Shown here: positions 38,121-48,070 of the stretch, one piece after another | Layout of the letters: each line of letters begins with the position of its first letter | Position numbering within the stretch: position 1 is the stretch's first letter | Source: Pseudomonas antarctica | GTDB taxonomy: Bacteria; Pseudomonadota; Gammaproteobacteria; Pseudomonadales; Pseudomonadaceae | Assembly: GCF_001647715.1 (NCBI RefSeq) | Contig: NZ_CP015600.1 | Span: 5,828,001 to 5,892,000 of the forward strand | Length of the DNA: 64,000 nt | Reading direction: 5' to 3' | Made by a program: the position numbers and the translations under genes | The notes under the pieces: generated by a model | What the model was told of the DNA's origin: nothing | What the model saw: only the letters and a program-made list of their open reading frames with translations | The model's database searches: none

Positions 38121-38159
38121 AAAAACGCCCCCAGCCAAAAGAATCAGGCTGGAGGCGCC
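38121..38159 (-). terminator. Terminator of the class III aminotransferase gene
   Basis: Read on the minus strand, CGCCTCCAGCC pairs with GGCTGGGGGCG and is followed by TTTTTT, about 35 bases past the stop of the aminotransferase. Confidence 0.85.
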
Positions 38160-38192
38160 GCGTATGCCGCGAGACGGTTCTGGAATAGGGGG

Positions 38193-39452
38193 TTAAACGG
38201 CGATGCCCTTGCGGCATTGCAGTTGCGCGGTGCGCACGCGCGCGAAGGCGCGGGCCAGGCGTACGAGCATTTCGTCGATGTTGCTTTTGCTGACCGTGAG
38301 GGCCGGAGTAAAGCGCAGGCAGTCAGGTTGCGGGGCATTAAGGATCAGGCCTTCGTGCAAAGCGGCTTTTACCACGGCATCAGCGCAATCATCCGATAAC
38401 GTCAGGCCCCACATCAGGCCATGGCCGCGTAATTGGCCGTGGTCGTATCGATAGGCCAACCGGGCGAGGCCTTCGCCGAGGTAAAGGCCGGACTCTCGGA
38501 CGTGTTGGAGAAAGCCGTTCGCCAATACCGTATCGAGTACCGCCACCCCGGCCGCGGCCATCAACGCATTGCCGTGATGGGTGCCTGCCAACTCGCCCGC
38601 TTCGAAGCAACACGCCTTGCCACGCGCCAGCAGTGCTGCCAACGGCACGCCGCCGCCCAGGCCTTTGCCCAGGGTCACGATGTCGGCGCGCACGCCGTAC
38701 TGTTGTTCGGCAAGCAAGGTGCCGCAACGCCCAATACCGGTTTGCACCTCGTCGAGGATCAGCAGGATTCCCAACTCGCGGCACAGGCGTTCAACACCCT
38801 TGAGGTAGTGTTCGGTGGCAGGGATTACACCGGCTTCGCTCTGGATCGGCTCCAGCATGATGGCGACAGTCTGCGCATCCACCGCCGCATGCAGGGCGGG
38901 CAAGTCGTTAAAGGGCACATGGCTGAAGCCCGGCAACAGCGGTTCAAAACGGCTTGCGCCAGCGCCGGCCGAGGCCGCCATCGCCGCAAAACTGCGGCCA
39001 TGGCAACCCGTGCTGGCGCTGATGATGCGATAAGCGCCGCCGCGATGCAGTTGCCCCCATTTGCGCGCCAGCTTGATCGCGGCTTCGCAGGCTTCCGCAC
39101 CACTGTTGAGCAGGTAACCCTGATCGCTGCCGGTGTGCTGGCACAGCCGGTCGACGAGGTTCAATTGGGCGCGGTTGTGCAGGCCGCTACCTGGGTTGAT
39201 CAGCGCTTGAGACTGATCGGCCAGGGCGTTGATCAATACCTGTGGGCTGTGGCCGAGGCTGTTGGCGGCGCTGCCCTGGCTGAAATCCAGATAGGCTCGG
39301 TCTTCGCTGTCCCAGAGCCAGGAGCCCTGGCCGCGCACGAAGACCTGCGCAGGCCTGGCCACCGTCGGCATCAGGGATTCACTGGGCAATTCATGCGGCG
39401 CGTCCAGGATCAAATCGTCCAGGCTCGGCGCAGGGCGACGAAACAGATTCAC
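38193..39452 (-). CDS. Class III PLP-dependent aminotransferase (acetylornithine aminotransferase-like)
   Basis: A 419-aa fold-type I transaminase. Typical features are YLDFSQGSAANSLGHSP near residue 55, LNSGAEACEAAIKLARKW, LILDEVQTGIGRCG and the PLP lysine in VTLGKGLGGGVPLAALL. Family members act on acetylornithine, GABA or other omega-amino acids. The exact substrate cannot be read from sequence. It is divergent from a LysR gene whose likely binding repeats lie between them, as in P. putida next to the pqq region. A role in omega-amino acid use is an inference. Confidence 0.88.
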   Translation of the reverse strand: MNLFRRPAPSLDDLILDAPHELPSESLMPTVARPAQVFVRGQGSWLWDSEDRAYLDFSQGSAANSLGHSPQVLINALADQSQALINPGSGLHNRAQLNLVDRLCQHTGSDQGYLLNSGAEACEAAIKLARKWGQLHRGGAYRIISASTGCHGRSFAAMAASAGAGASRFEPLLPGFSHVPFNDLPALHAAVDAQTVAIMLEPIQSEAGVIPATEHYLKGVERLCRELGILLILDEVQTGIGRCGTLLAEQQYGVRADIVTLGKGLGGGVPLAALLARGKACCFEAGELAGTHHGNALMAAAGVAVLDTVLANGFLQHVRESGLYLGEGLARLAYRYDHGQLRGHGLMWGLTLSDDCADAVVKAALHEGLILNAPQPDCLRFTPALTVSKSNIDEMLVRLARAFARVRTAQLQCRKGIAV

Positions 39453-39530
39453 AGCTCACCCTCCATGGCAACCCGACCTTGGTCGGCGTCCCGTGCAGAC
39501 ACTGCCTGAAGGTTTTTTGCCTTGCCTATG

Positions 39531-39555
39531 TAAACGCTATCAAGATAAACGTTAT
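39531..39555. promoter_or_regulatory. Direct repeats TAAACGYTAT in the aminotransferase-LysR gap
   Basis: TAAACGCTAT (39531-39540) and TAAACGTTAT (39546-39555) are spaced 15 bases start to start. The second is near-palindromic (ATAAACGTTAT). They lie between the two divergent starts and are a good candidate operator for the LysR protein. Confidence 0.5.
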
Positions 39556-39661
39556 TCATTGCCCGATCCGGCCCTGTAAGCCCTGCGAATAGGCGCTAGA
39601 CTAGGCGTCTCAGGGGCCAGCGGCCATTTCGATTTTCCAGCTTTTTCGATAAGTAAGTCTT

Positions 39662-40561
39662 ATGGATTTCAAGCAACTGCGTTATTTCGTCGCGGTGTAT
39701 GAGGAAGGCCACGTGGGCCGTGCCGCGGAGCGACTTTCGATCTCTCAGCCGGCGCTGTCGCAACAGATTCGCCAACTGGAGCAGAACCTGGATGTGAGCC
39801 TGTTCGAGCGCAGCAGCAAGCGCCTGTTACCCACGCTGGCTGCGCATACGTTGTACAACCACGCGTTGCCTTTGATTGATGGCATGCAGCAGGCCGTCGA
39901 AGCCCTGCGCAACTTCAAGGGCCAGGCGATGCGCACCTTGGCCATTGGCGTACTGCAAACCGTGCACACCAGCCTGGTCCCGCAAATGCTGGAGCGCGTG
40001 CGCAAGGCCCAGCCGCATTTGGTGGTACAGATTTACGAATTGACCGGGCTGGAGATCGAACGCCGGTTGCTTAACGGCTCGCTGGACATCGGCATCAGCT
40101 ACTTGCCGCCGCGCCAGCCAGGGCTGCATGGCGTGCTGTTGTATGAAGATGAGTTGAAGGTGGTCATCCCCGAAGACCATCCTCTGCGGGCATTCAAAAA
40201 AGTCTCGCTGAAACAGGCGGCCGAGTTGCCGATGTTGCTGCTGGGGGAAGAGTTTCAGGTGCGACAGATCTGGCAAGGCCAGCTGTCCAACCTCGGGCGG
40301 CGACCGCAGGTGCAAGCGGAATTGAATACCATGGTGGGGATTCTCGACAGCCTGCCCCATACCAAACTTGCCACCGTATTGCCGGGGCGCTCCCAGGATG
40401 AACACAACAGCAAAGCACTGCTGTGGAAACCCTTGAGTGAACCGAGGGTGCCGCTCAAAGTGGGGTTGGTGTGCCGCGACGTACAGCGCCAGCAAGCGAC
40501 CGTGGCGTTGTTGCGCACGTTGCTGGAGGACGTGATGAATGCCCCTCAGGCGTCGGCCTGA
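39662..40561 (+). CDS. LysR family transcriptional regulator
   Basis: A 299-aa LysR-type regulator. The N-terminal winged helix is MDFKQLRYFVAVYEEGHVGR, then AAERLSISQPALSQQIRQLE. The co-inducer domain (about residues 90-295) begins TLAIGVLQTVHTSLVPQML. It most likely controls the divergent aminotransferase gene and itself. The inducer is unknown. A terminator follows the stop. Confidence 0.93.
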   Translation: MDFKQLRYFVAVYEEGHVGRAAERLSISQPALSQQIRQLEQNLDVSLFERSSKRLLPTLAAHTLYNHALPLIDGMQQAVEALRNFKGQAMRTLAIGVLQTVHTSLVPQMLERVRKAQPHLVVQIYELTGLEIERRLLNGSLDIGISYLPPRQPGLHGVLLYEDELKVVIPEDHPLRAFKKVSLKQAAELPMLLLGEEFQVRQIWQGQLSNLGRRPQVQAELNTMVGILDSLPHTKLATVLPGRSQDEHNSKALLWKPLSEPRVPLKVGLVCRDVQRQQATVALLRTLLEDVMNAPQASA

Positions 40562-40583
40562 CTTTTTCGCGGGCAAAAGAAAA

Positions 40584-40603
40584 CCCCGCCGAAGCGGGGC
40601 TTT
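40584..40603 (+). terminator. Terminator of the LysR gene
   Basis: CCCCGC and GCGGGG form a stem around CGAA, followed by CTTT, 22 bases after the stop. The T-run is short. Confidence 0.6.
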
Positions 40604-40787
40604 GCAGACTGTTTCCCTGACATCCATTTCACTCCGCCGTCCTGGCAGAATCCTACGTGTCCGTGTTGTTGCTTTGCGCTTCCTGCGCGACGTCCATGTG
40701 AAGTAGATTATCCGTGGATCCAATTTGGCGATAGAGGACGAATAGCAGCACGTCATGTAAGAGAATGCTTACACGCCCTCCAAGCCC

Positions 40788-42566
40788 TTAAAACAGTGCT
40801 TCATCCAGCAAAAACAGTGATTCACTGCCGGCTTTTACCGATGCACTCAGCGAATGAATACGTGGCAGCAGGCGGGCGAAGTAGAAGCGTGCGGTGCCCA
40901 GCTTGCTGGCGTAGAAGTCTTCTTCAGACTCCTTGCCCCACGCCGCCTTGGCCATGCGCGCCCACATGTAGGCGTAAGCCATGTAGCCAAAGGCGTGCAA
41001 GTACTCCACCGAAGCCGCGCCGATTTCATTCGGGTTGGCCTTGGCGCGGTCCAGCACCCAGGCAGTCAATTCATCCAGGTTATCCACTGCCGCGCTGAGC
41101 GGACGGGTGAATTCGCCCAACTCGGGGCCAGCCGTGGTGATGAACTGACGGATTTCGTCGGCGAACAGGGTATAAAACGCACCGCCACTGCCGACAATCT
41201 TGCGGCCCATCAAGTCCAGCGCCTGGATGCCGTTGGTGCCTTCGTAGATCTGGGTGATGCGTACGTCCCGCACCAGTTGCTCCTGGCCCCACTCGCGAAT
41301 GTAGCCGTGGCCACCAAACACTTGCTGGCCGAGCACGGTCGTTTCCAGGCCCAAGTCGCTGAGGAAGGCCTTGGCGACTGGCGTCAGCAACGCCACCAGG
41401 TTGTCGGCGCGCTCGCGGGCGGCGGCATCTTCGCTGAACTTGGCGATGTCCAACTGTGTGGCCACATAGGTGGAGAACGCACGACCGCCTTCGTTCGAAG
41501 CCTTCATGGTCAGCAGCATACGGCGCACGTCCGGGTGCACGATGATCGGATCAGCCACTTTATCCTTGGCCTTGGCGCCGGTCGGCGAACGGCTTTGCAG
41601 GCGGTCGCGCGCATAGTCAATCGCGTTCTGGTAGGAACGTTCGCCGGACGCCAAGCCCTGGATACCCACCCCCAACCGCTCGTAGTTCATCATGGTGAAC
41701 ATCGCCGCCAACCCACGGTTGGGCTCACCCACCAGGTAACCCACCGCTTCGTCGAAGTTCATTACACAGGTGGCGGACGCCTGAATACCCATTTTGTGTT
41801 CGATGGAGCCGCAGGTTACCGGGTTCCGCGCGCCCAGGCTGCCGTCGGCATTGACCATGAACTTCGGCACCAGGAACAGCGAGATGCCCTTGGGGCCCGC
41901 CGGCGCATCCGGCAGCTTGGCCAGCACCAGGTGGATAATGTTTTCGGTAAGGTCGTGTTCGCCGCCGGTGATAAAGATCTTGGTGCCGCTGATCTTGTAG
42001 GAACCGTCCGTCTGAGGCTCAGCTTTGGTGCGGATCATCCCCAGGTCAGTCCCGGCATGCGCTTCCGTCAGGCACATGGAACCGGCCCACTCACCCGAGT
42101 ACATCTTCGGCAGGTAGGTCGCCTTGAGCGCTTCGCTGGCGTGAGTGTTGATCGACACGCAGGCGCCGGACGTGAGCATTGGGTACAGGCCAAACGCCAG
42201 GCTCGACGAGTTGATCATCTCTTCAACCTGGGCCGAGACGGCTTTGGGCATGCCCATACCGCCAAATACCGGATCACCGCCTACACCCACCCAGCCGCCT
42301 TCTGCGTAGGTTTTGTAAGCCGCAGGGAAACCCTCCGGCGTGCTGACCACGGTGTCGGCCCAGCGGCAGCCTTGCTCATCGCCGTTGCGGCTTAGCGGTG
42401 CGATGGATTTAGCGGTGACCTTGCCAGCTTCCTCAAGGATCGCCTCAACGGTTTCGGCATCCACGGTGTCTGCCAATGCTGGCAATTGGGCCCAAGTATT
42501 AGCGACCTCAAACACTTCGTTGAGGACGAAGCGCATATCACGCAACGGCGCTTTGTAATCAGCCAT
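40788..42566 (-). CDS. Acyl-CoA dehydrogenase (long form, with C-terminal domain), paralogue 1
   Basis: A 592-aa FAD acyl-CoA dehydrogenase of the ~600-residue type. It starts [20 protein letters not shown], the N-terminal extension of this class. The flavin/substrate motif is MCLTEAHAGTDLGMI, then YKISGTKIFITGGEHDL. The IYEGTNGIQALDLMGRK segment and an extra C-terminal helical domain follow. It catalyses the first oxidation of fatty acyl-CoA or aryl-alkanoyl-CoA in beta-oxidation. Chain-length preference cannot be read here. The second paralogue lies 119 bases upstream on the same strand. Confidence 0.93.
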   Translation of the reverse strand: MADYKAPLRDMRFVLNEVFEVANTWAQLPALADTVDAETVEAILEEAGKVTAKSIAPLSRNGDEQGCRWADTVVSTPEGFPAAYKTYAEGGWVGVGGDPVFGGMGMPKAVSAQVEEMINSSSLAFGLYPMLTSGACVSINTHASEALKATYLPKMYSGEWAGSMCLTEAHAGTDLGMIRTKAEPQTDGSYKISGTKIFITGGEHDLTENIIHLVLAKLPDAPAGPKGISLFLVPKFMVNADGSLGARNPVTCGSIEHKMGIQASATCVMNFDEAVGYLVGEPNRGLAAMFTMMNYERLGVGIQGLASGERSYQNAIDYARDRLQSRSPTGAKAKDKVADPIIVHPDVRRMLLTMKASNEGGRAFSTYVATQLDIAKFSEDAAARERADNLVALLTPVAKAFLSDLGLETTVLGQQVFGGHGYIREWGQEQLVRDVRITQIYEGTNGIQALDLMGRKIVGSGGAFYTLFADEIRQFITTAGPELGEFTRPLSAAVDNLDELTAWVLDRAKANPNEIGAASVEYLHAFGYMAYAYMWARMAKAAWGKESEEDFYASKLGTARFYFARLLPRIHSLSASVKAGSESLFLLDEALF

Positions 42567-42685
42567 GGCAAACCTCGTGAGAACATGAAAAGTGATTCGA
42601 TAGGATCGGTTTTACAGACTCCGAGTGTACCCGAACAACTTTTCAGACACATAGGGTCCACTTGTGACTGATTGGTATTTTTTGG

Positions 42686-44458
42686 TCACGACAAGCCAAA
42701 CGCCTCCGCCGGCAGACTCATCAAGCACTCACTGCCCGCCTCCACAGCAGCTCGGTGTGTTGCCGTGCGCGGCAGCAAGCGCTTGAAGTAGAAGTCGCAC
42801 GTCGCCAGCTTGGCTTTGGCAAACTCGGTGTCGTCGAGTGCCTGGGCGGTGATCGCCATACGCAACCACAGGTAACCGAGGATGATGTAACCGCTGTACA
42901 TCAAGTAATCCATCGCCGCCGCGCCCACTTCATCCGGATTTTTCATCGCCGCCATCCCCACCTTGACGGTCAACTCACCCCACTGCTGATTCAGTTGATT
43001 GAGCTGCTCCACATGGGCCTTGAGCTGCGGATGCTCGGCATTCGCCGCACAGAACTTATGCACGATCTTGGTAAACCCGCGCAACAACTTGCCTTGGCTA
43101 CCCAGCACCTTGCGCCCCAGCAGGTCGAGGGCCTGGATGCCGTTGGTGCCTTCATAGATCGACGCAATCCGGCAATCGCGCACCAACTGCTCCATGCCCC
43201 ATTCGCGAATGTAGCCATGGCCGCCGAATACCTGCATGCCGTGGTTGGTCACTTCCAGCCCGGTTTCGGTCATAAAGGCTTTGCAGATCGGCGTGAGGAA
43301 CGCCAGCAGGTCTTCAGCTTCCTGACGTTGCGTGGCGTCACTGCTCAGGTGCGCGGTGTCGAGAAGTTGCGCGGTGAAATACGTAAGCGCGCGGTTGCCC
43401 TCATTGAAGGCTTTCATGGTCAGCAACATGCGGCGCACATCGGCGTGCACGATGATCGGGTCGGCGGCTTTGTCCGGGGCTTTGGCGCCGGTCAGCGAAC
43501 GCATTTGCAGGCGATCGTTGGCGTACTTGATCGCGCCCTGGAAGCTTGTCTCGCCATTACACAGGCCCTGCATGCCAGTGCCCAGGCGTGCGTGGTTCAT
43601 CATGGTGAACATGCAGTTGAGGCCTTTGTTCGCCTCGCCGATCAGGAAGCCTTTGGCACCGTCGAAGTTCAGCACACACGTCGCCGAAGCCTTGATGCCC
43701 ATCTTGTGCTCGATTGAGCCGCAGTGCACCGCGTTGCGCTCCCCCGAATCCGCGTGGAACTTGGGCACGATAAACAAGGAGATGCCCTTGGTGCCTGCCG
43801 GCGCATCCGGCAATTTGGCCAGTACCAGGTGGATGATGTTGGCGCTCAGGTCATGCTCACCGGCCGAGATGAAGATCTTGCTGCCGGTGACGGCGTAACT
43901 GCCGTCCGCCTGGGGCACGGCGCGGGTCTTGATCAGCCCCAGGTCGGTGCCGCAGTGGGCTTCGGTCAGGCACATGGTGCCGGTCCATTCGCCGGCGGTG
44001 AGTTTGTTCAGGAAGGTGGCTTTCTGTACCTCGGTGCCGTGGGCGTGGATCGCCGACATCGCACCGTGCGTGAGCCCCGGGTACATGCCCCAGGAGGTGT
44101 TGCTGGAGCCGATCATTTCGCTCAGCACCAGGCCCAACGAATGCGGCAAGCCCTGGCCGCCGTAGGCCGGGTCCGCCGCCACGCCGTGCCAGCCGCCTTC
44201 CACGTACTGGGCGAAGGCTTGCTTGAAGCCCTTGGGCGTGGTGACCACGCCATTATCGAAATGGCAGCCCTCTTCATCACCACTGCGATTGAGCGGGGCG
44301 AGCACGTTCTCGCAGAACTTGGCGCCTTCCTCGAGGATCGCACTGACCATGTCCGGGCTGGCGTCGGTAGCGCCCAAGGCAGCGTAATGGCCGTGGAAAT
44401 CAAACACGTTGTCGATCAGAAAGCGCATGTCGCGCAGGGGAGCTTTGTACTCAGGCAT
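42686..44458 (-). CDS. Acyl-CoA dehydrogenase (long form), paralogue 2
   Basis: A 590-aa protein of the same type as its two neighbours. It begins MPEYKAPLRDMRFLIDNVFD and carries [37 protein letters not shown] and [18 protein letters not shown] chose the ATG at 44458 because it matches the paralogue N-termini; a start 19 codons upstream would add unrelated residues. It shares the minus strand with paralogue 1 and with the diguanylate cyclase gene 90 bases upstream. It is expected to act in fatty acid or phenylalkanoate beta-oxidation. Confidence 0.93.
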   Translation of the reverse strand: MPEYKAPLRDMRFLIDNVFDFHGHYAALGATDASPDMVSAILEEGAKFCENVLAPLNRSGDEEGCHFDNGVVTTPKGFKQAFAQYVEGGWHGVAADPAYGGQGLPHSLGLVLSEMIGSSNTSWGMYPGLTHGAMSAIHAHGTEVQKATFLNKLTAGEWTGTMCLTEAHCGTDLGLIKTRAVPQADGSYAVTGSKIFISAGEHDLSANIIHLVLAKLPDAPAGTKGISLFIVPKFHADSGERNAVHCGSIEHKMGIKASATCVLNFDGAKGFLIGEANKGLNCMFTMMNHARLGTGMQGLCNGETSFQGAIKYANDRLQMRSLTGAKAPDKAADPIIVHADVRRMLLTMKAFNEGNRALTYFTAQLLDTAHLSSDATQRQEAEDLLAFLTPICKAFMTETGLEVTNHGMQVFGGHGYIREWGMEQLVRDCRIASIYEGTNGIQALDLLGRKVLGSQGKLLRGFTKIVHKFCAANAEHPQLKAHVEQLNQLNQQWGELTVKVGMAAMKNPDEVGAAAMDYLMYSGYIILGYLWLRMAITAQALDDTEFAKAKLATCDFYFKRLLPRTATHRAAVEAGSECLMSLPAEAFGLS

Positions 44459-44548
44459 GGCGATGTCTCCGGCAGCAGATGGTTTCAACCTACTGCCGGC
44501 CACGACCGCAAACAATCACTGTAGAACCGCTGAATACACCACCATCAC

Positions 44549-45904
44549 TCAACCGGCAGCGTTTTCCATGCGCACCGCGCCACGACGGGTTTGCCCGGCC
44601 GCGACCACACAGTTGCGCCCGGCGCCCTTGGCGGCGTACAGCGCCTGGTCGGCGGACTTGAGCACTTCCTCAGGGCTGCGCTGTTCAGCCTGGCGTTCGG
44701 CCACACCGATGCTGACCGTCACCGACACACTCGACGCACCGCTGCCTGCACGGCGCTGGCGGCCCTGCAGGTCGTCATGGGGACGGTCCGGGTTGCGCAG
44801 CTTGATGTCGTAGTTGGCGATGATCTCGCGGATCTCCTCCAGGTGCGGCATGCATTCATCCAGGGTCTTGCCTGCAAAGACCACGGCAAACTCTTCACCG
44901 CCATACCGATAGGCCCGCCCGCCACCATTGACCTTGGACAGCTTGCTGGCCACCAGGCGCAAGACCTGGTCGCCGACGTCATGACCGTGAGTGTCGTTGA
45001 ACCGTTTGAAGTGATCGACGTCACTCATCGCCAACACATAATTGCGCCCCAGCCGCTGCATACGCTCGTTGAGCGCCCGGCGGCCCGGCAAGCCGGTGAG
45101 CTCATCACGAAAGGCCATTTGATAGGCCTCATGCGCCACACCGGCCGCGATCATCAGCATCACCTGGCTGCACATGATGTTCAGGGTAAACGGCAGGATG
45201 AAGGTTTGCGGCAACATCCAGAACAACCCCAGCAAACCGACCAACTGCGCGGCGTGCAAAGGCCGCGGCTGGTACCAGTACTGCGCCGCCAGGGTGACAA
45301 AACCAATCAGGAACATGGGGTACGACAATTGGATCAGGCTCATCCAACTGCCGTGCAGCGCCGGCCAGCGAATCTCCGCCAGCCAGTTCAGCAGGGGCTG
45401 GGGGAAACTTTGCTCAAGCGCCAGTGCCACGCTGCCGATGGCAAGCAGCACAGCGCAGCGGGCAACGAAGTCGCGGAACAGGTGGGTTTTCTCCTGCCAC
45501 ACCGCGTAGATGCTGAACAGCAGCGGCAGCAACAGGCAACACAGATGAAAGACCACCGCCGCGTCTTCGCGGACACGGCCGTTGTCGCGGTAGTAATCGG
45601 TCTGGGCGTCCAACAGGAAGTAAACGACATACACCGTGATCATCAGGAACAGCTCACGCTGGCGCCGATACACCGCGCAGTACGAACCGCCGAGCAACAG
45701 CACAAGGGTAGGCAACACGTTGAACAGCGAGGTGAAGAAGACGTTGAGATCTTTGACGTACGCAGCCGAGAGCCCGGCCAGTAACAGCAGTAATGAAGGA
45801 AGGAAATGACTGAAACGTACAGCGGACACGCGCAACAAGGGTAAAGCTCCGACCCGCTCAAAAAAAGATGGCACAGTGCCTTCACTGCACACAGTTAAGC
45901 ACAT
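44549..45904 (-). CDS. Membrane diguanylate cyclase (GGDEF)
   Basis: A 451-aa protein. Residues about 25-260 hold seven or so hydrophobic segments (for example FLPSLLLLLAGLSAAYV and LGLFWMLPQTFILPFTL) that form an unclassified membrane sensor. The C-terminal GGDEF domain has the active motif YRYGGEEFAVVF. The RxxD inhibitory-site motif normally found just upstream is absent (NGGGRAYRYGGEEF). It should make c-di-GMP at the inner membrane. It sits between acyl-CoA dehydrogenase genes on the same strand. The first methionine is uncertain; a GTG ten codons in is an alternative start. Confidence 0.9.
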   Translation of the reverse strand: MCLTVCSEGTVPSFFERVGALPLLRVSAVRFSHFLPSLLLLLAGLSAAYVKDLNVFFTSLFNVLPTLVLLLGGSYCAVYRRQRELFLMITVYVVYFLLDAQTDYYRDNGRVREDAAVVFHLCCLLLPLLFSIYAVWQEKTHLFRDFVARCAVLLAIGSVALALEQSFPQPLLNWLAEIRWPALHGSWMSLIQLSYPMFLIGFVTLAAQYWYQPRPLHAAQLVGLLGLFWMLPQTFILPFTLNIMCSQVMLMIAAGVAHEAYQMAFRDELTGLPGRRALNERMQRLGRNYVLAMSDVDHFKRFNDTHGHDVGDQVLRLVASKLSKVNGGGRAYRYGGEEFAVVFAGKTLDECMPHLEEIREIIANYDIKLRNPDRPHDDLQGRQRRAGSGASSVSVTVSIGVAERQAEQRSPEEVLKSADQALYAAKGAGRNCVVAAGQTRRGAVRMENAAG

Positions 45905-45991
45905 TCACTGTGACCTGCATCACATTGCCATCACTGTAACGGCAGCCAACTGCAATCCCTGAGTGCGGCGCTGTGTTTTTTATCAGCCAAT

Positions 45992-46023
45992 AAAAAACCG
46001 CCGCTCCCAAGGGAGCGGCGGCT
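45992..46023 (-). terminator. Terminator of acyl-CoA dehydrogenase paralogue 3
   Basis: On the minus strand GCCGCCGCTCCC pairs with GGGAGCGGCGG around TT and is followed by TTTTTTA, 20 bases after the stop. Confidence 0.9.
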
Positions 46024-46043
46024 TTCAAAAGATCCGGAAAGGC

Positions 46044-47849
46044 TTAGTAAGCCAGGCCGAAGTCTTCTTCTTTCATGTCCATCAGGTTGCTGGCGCCCGA
46101 CAGCATGGTTGCAACGTGGGTGCGGGTACGCGGCAGAATGCGCTGGAAGTAGAAGCGCGCCGTCTGCAGCTTGGCGGTGTAGAACGCCTCTTCAGTGGTG
46201 CCGGCAGCCAGTTTCTCGGCAGCCAGGCGCGCCATGTCGGCCCAGAAGTAAGCCAGGCACGCGTAGCCGGAGTACATCAGGTAATCCACCGAAGCGGCGC
46301 CGACTTCTTCACGGTCTTTCATCGCGGCCATGCCGACCTTCATGGTCAACTCGCCCCACTCCTTGTTCAGTGCAGCCAGCGGTGTAACGAACTCTTTGAC
46401 GGCTTCAACGCCTTCGTTGGCCTGGCAGAACTTGTGCACGATCTTGGTGAAGCCCTTGAGCGCTTCGCCTTGAGTCATCAGCACTTTACGGCCGAGCAGG
46501 TCCAGCGCCTGAATGCCGGTGGTGCCTTCGTACAGCATCGAAATGCGGCTGTCGCGAACGTTCTGCTCCATGCCCCACTCGGCGATAAAGCCGTGGCCGC
46601 CGTAGATCTGAACGCCGTGGTTGGCGGATTCAAAACCGACTTCGGTCATGAATGCCTTGGCGATCGGCGTCATGAATGCCAGCAGGCCGTCGGCCTGTTT
46701 CTTGGCTTCGTCGTCGGTGCCGTACTTGACGATGTCCACTTGCTTGGCGGTGAAGTACACCATCGCACGGTTGCCTTCGGCGAAGGCTTTCATGGTCAGC
46801 AGCATACGGCGCACGTCAGGGTGCACGATGATCGGGTCAGCCGCTTTGTCCGGCGCTTTCGGGCCAGTCAGGGAGCGCATTTGCAGACGATCGCGAGCGT
46901 ATTTCAGGCCGCCCTGGAAGCCGATTTCAGCGTGGGCCAGGCCTTGCAGTGCAGTGCCCAGGCGAGCGGTGTTCATAAAGGTGAACATGCAGTTCAGGCC
47001 TTTGTTCGCCGGGCCGATCAGGAAACCGGTGGCCGCGTCAAAGTTCATCACGCACGTGGCGTTACCGTGGATGCCCATTTTGTGCTCCAGGGAGCCACAG
47101 GTCACCGCGTTGCGCGCACCGATCGAGCCATCTGCGTTCGGCAGGAATTTAGGCACGATAAACAGCGAGATGCCTTTGGTGCCGGCCGGTGCGTCCGGCA
47201 GGCGAGCCAGCACGATGTGGACGATGTTGTCTGCCATGTCGTGCTCACCGGCCGAGATGAAGATCTTGGTGCCGGAGACTTTGTAGGAACCGTCCGCCTG
47301 AGGCTCGGCCTTGGTGCGCAGCATGCCCAGGTCGGTACCGCAGTGGGGCTCGGTCAGGCACATGGTGCCGGTCCACTCACCCGAGACCAGTTTGGTCAGG
47401 TAAGCGTCCTGCTGTTCCAGGGTGCCGTGCTCGGAGATAGTGTTCATTGCACCGTGGGACAGGCCTGGGTACATGCCCCACGACCAGTTGGCTTCACCGA
47501 CCATTTCGCTGACGGCCAGGCCCAGGGATTCCGGCAAGCCTTGGCCGCCGTGCTCCACGTCGTGGGCCAGGCTTGGCCAGCCGCCTTCGACGAATTGTTT
47601 GTAGGCTTCTTTGAAACCAGCAGGGGTCTTAACGCCTGACTCGCTCCAGGTGCACCCTTCGATGTCACCCACGCGGTTCAACGGTGCCAGCACTTGCTCA
47701 CAAAACTTGGCGCCTTCCTCGAGAATGGCGTCAACCATGTCCGGGGTAGCGTCCTGGCAAGCCGGCAGGCTCTGATAGTGCGCTTCATAGCCGAGCAGTT
47801 CGTCACGAACGAAGCGAATATCACGCAAGGGGGCCTTGTAGTCAGGCAT
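46044..47849 (-). CDS. Acyl-CoA dehydrogenase (long form), paralogue 3
   Basis: A 601-aa acyl-CoA dehydrogenase beginning [20 protein letters not shown]. The motifs [37 protein letters not shown] and [17 protein letters not shown] are intact, and the C-terminal extra domain is present. The ATG at 47849 has AGAGG upstream. A PsrA-like palindrome lies 61 bases before the start, so induction by long-chain acyl-CoA is likely. Its counterpart in P. aeruginosa (the PA0506-PA0508 region) is described as a fatty acid degradation enzyme. That equivalence is by synteny. Confidence 0.94.
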   Translation of the reverse strand: MPDYKAPLRDIRFVRDELLGYEAHYQSLPACQDATPDMVDAILEEGAKFCEQVLAPLNRVGDIEGCTWSESGVKTPAGFKEAYKQFVEGGWPSLAHDVEHGGQGLPESLGLAVSEMVGEANWSWGMYPGLSHGAMNTISEHGTLEQQDAYLTKLVSGEWTGTMCLTEPHCGTDLGMLRTKAEPQADGSYKVSGTKIFISAGEHDMADNIVHIVLARLPDAPAGTKGISLFIVPKFLPNADGSIGARNAVTCGSLEHKMGIHGNATCVMNFDAATGFLIGPANKGLNCMFTFMNTARLGTALQGLAHAEIGFQGGLKYARDRLQMRSLTGPKAPDKAADPIIVHPDVRRMLLTMKAFAEGNRAMVYFTAKQVDIVKYGTDDEAKKQADGLLAFMTPIAKAFMTEVGFESANHGVQIYGGHGFIAEWGMEQNVRDSRISMLYEGTTGIQALDLLGRKVLMTQGEALKGFTKIVHKFCQANEGVEAVKEFVTPLAALNKEWGELTMKVGMAAMKDREEVGAASVDYLMYSGYACLAYFWADMARLAAEKLAAGTTEEAFYTAKLQTARFYFQRILPRTRTHVATMLSGASNLMDMKEEDFGLAY

Positions 47850-47909
47850 AGCGATAAACCTCTGCTGATGTATCTGGGATGAACAACCGCGTGGATTTGT
47901 TATGGCGGT

Positions 47910-47923
47910 CAAACAGGTGTTTG
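47910..47923. promoter_or_regulatory. PsrA-like operator upstream of acyl-CoA dehydrogenase 3
   Basis: CAAAC-AGGT-GTTTG matches the published PsrA pattern (G/C)AAAC-N2-4-GTTTG(C) exactly in its core. PsrA is a TetR-type repressor of fatty acid oxidation genes released by acyl-CoA. Confidence 0.65.
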
Positions 47924-48070
47924 AAACATACGTTTACGACCTGGGGTTGTCAAGCATCGTCCAGGCGCCATTTGTCATGACCCGGATCAACGGCGCGCAC
48001 AGCAAGGCCTGCGGCGGTACGCCACATCAAAAAGGACTGTAGAAATTCCAGAGAGCTAAACAGGACAACG

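Noticed and set aside
45963..47639. 558-codon plus-strand frame opposite acyl-CoA dehydrogenase 3
   Set aside because: It covers a terminator and a conserved gene in antisense, with no start signal.
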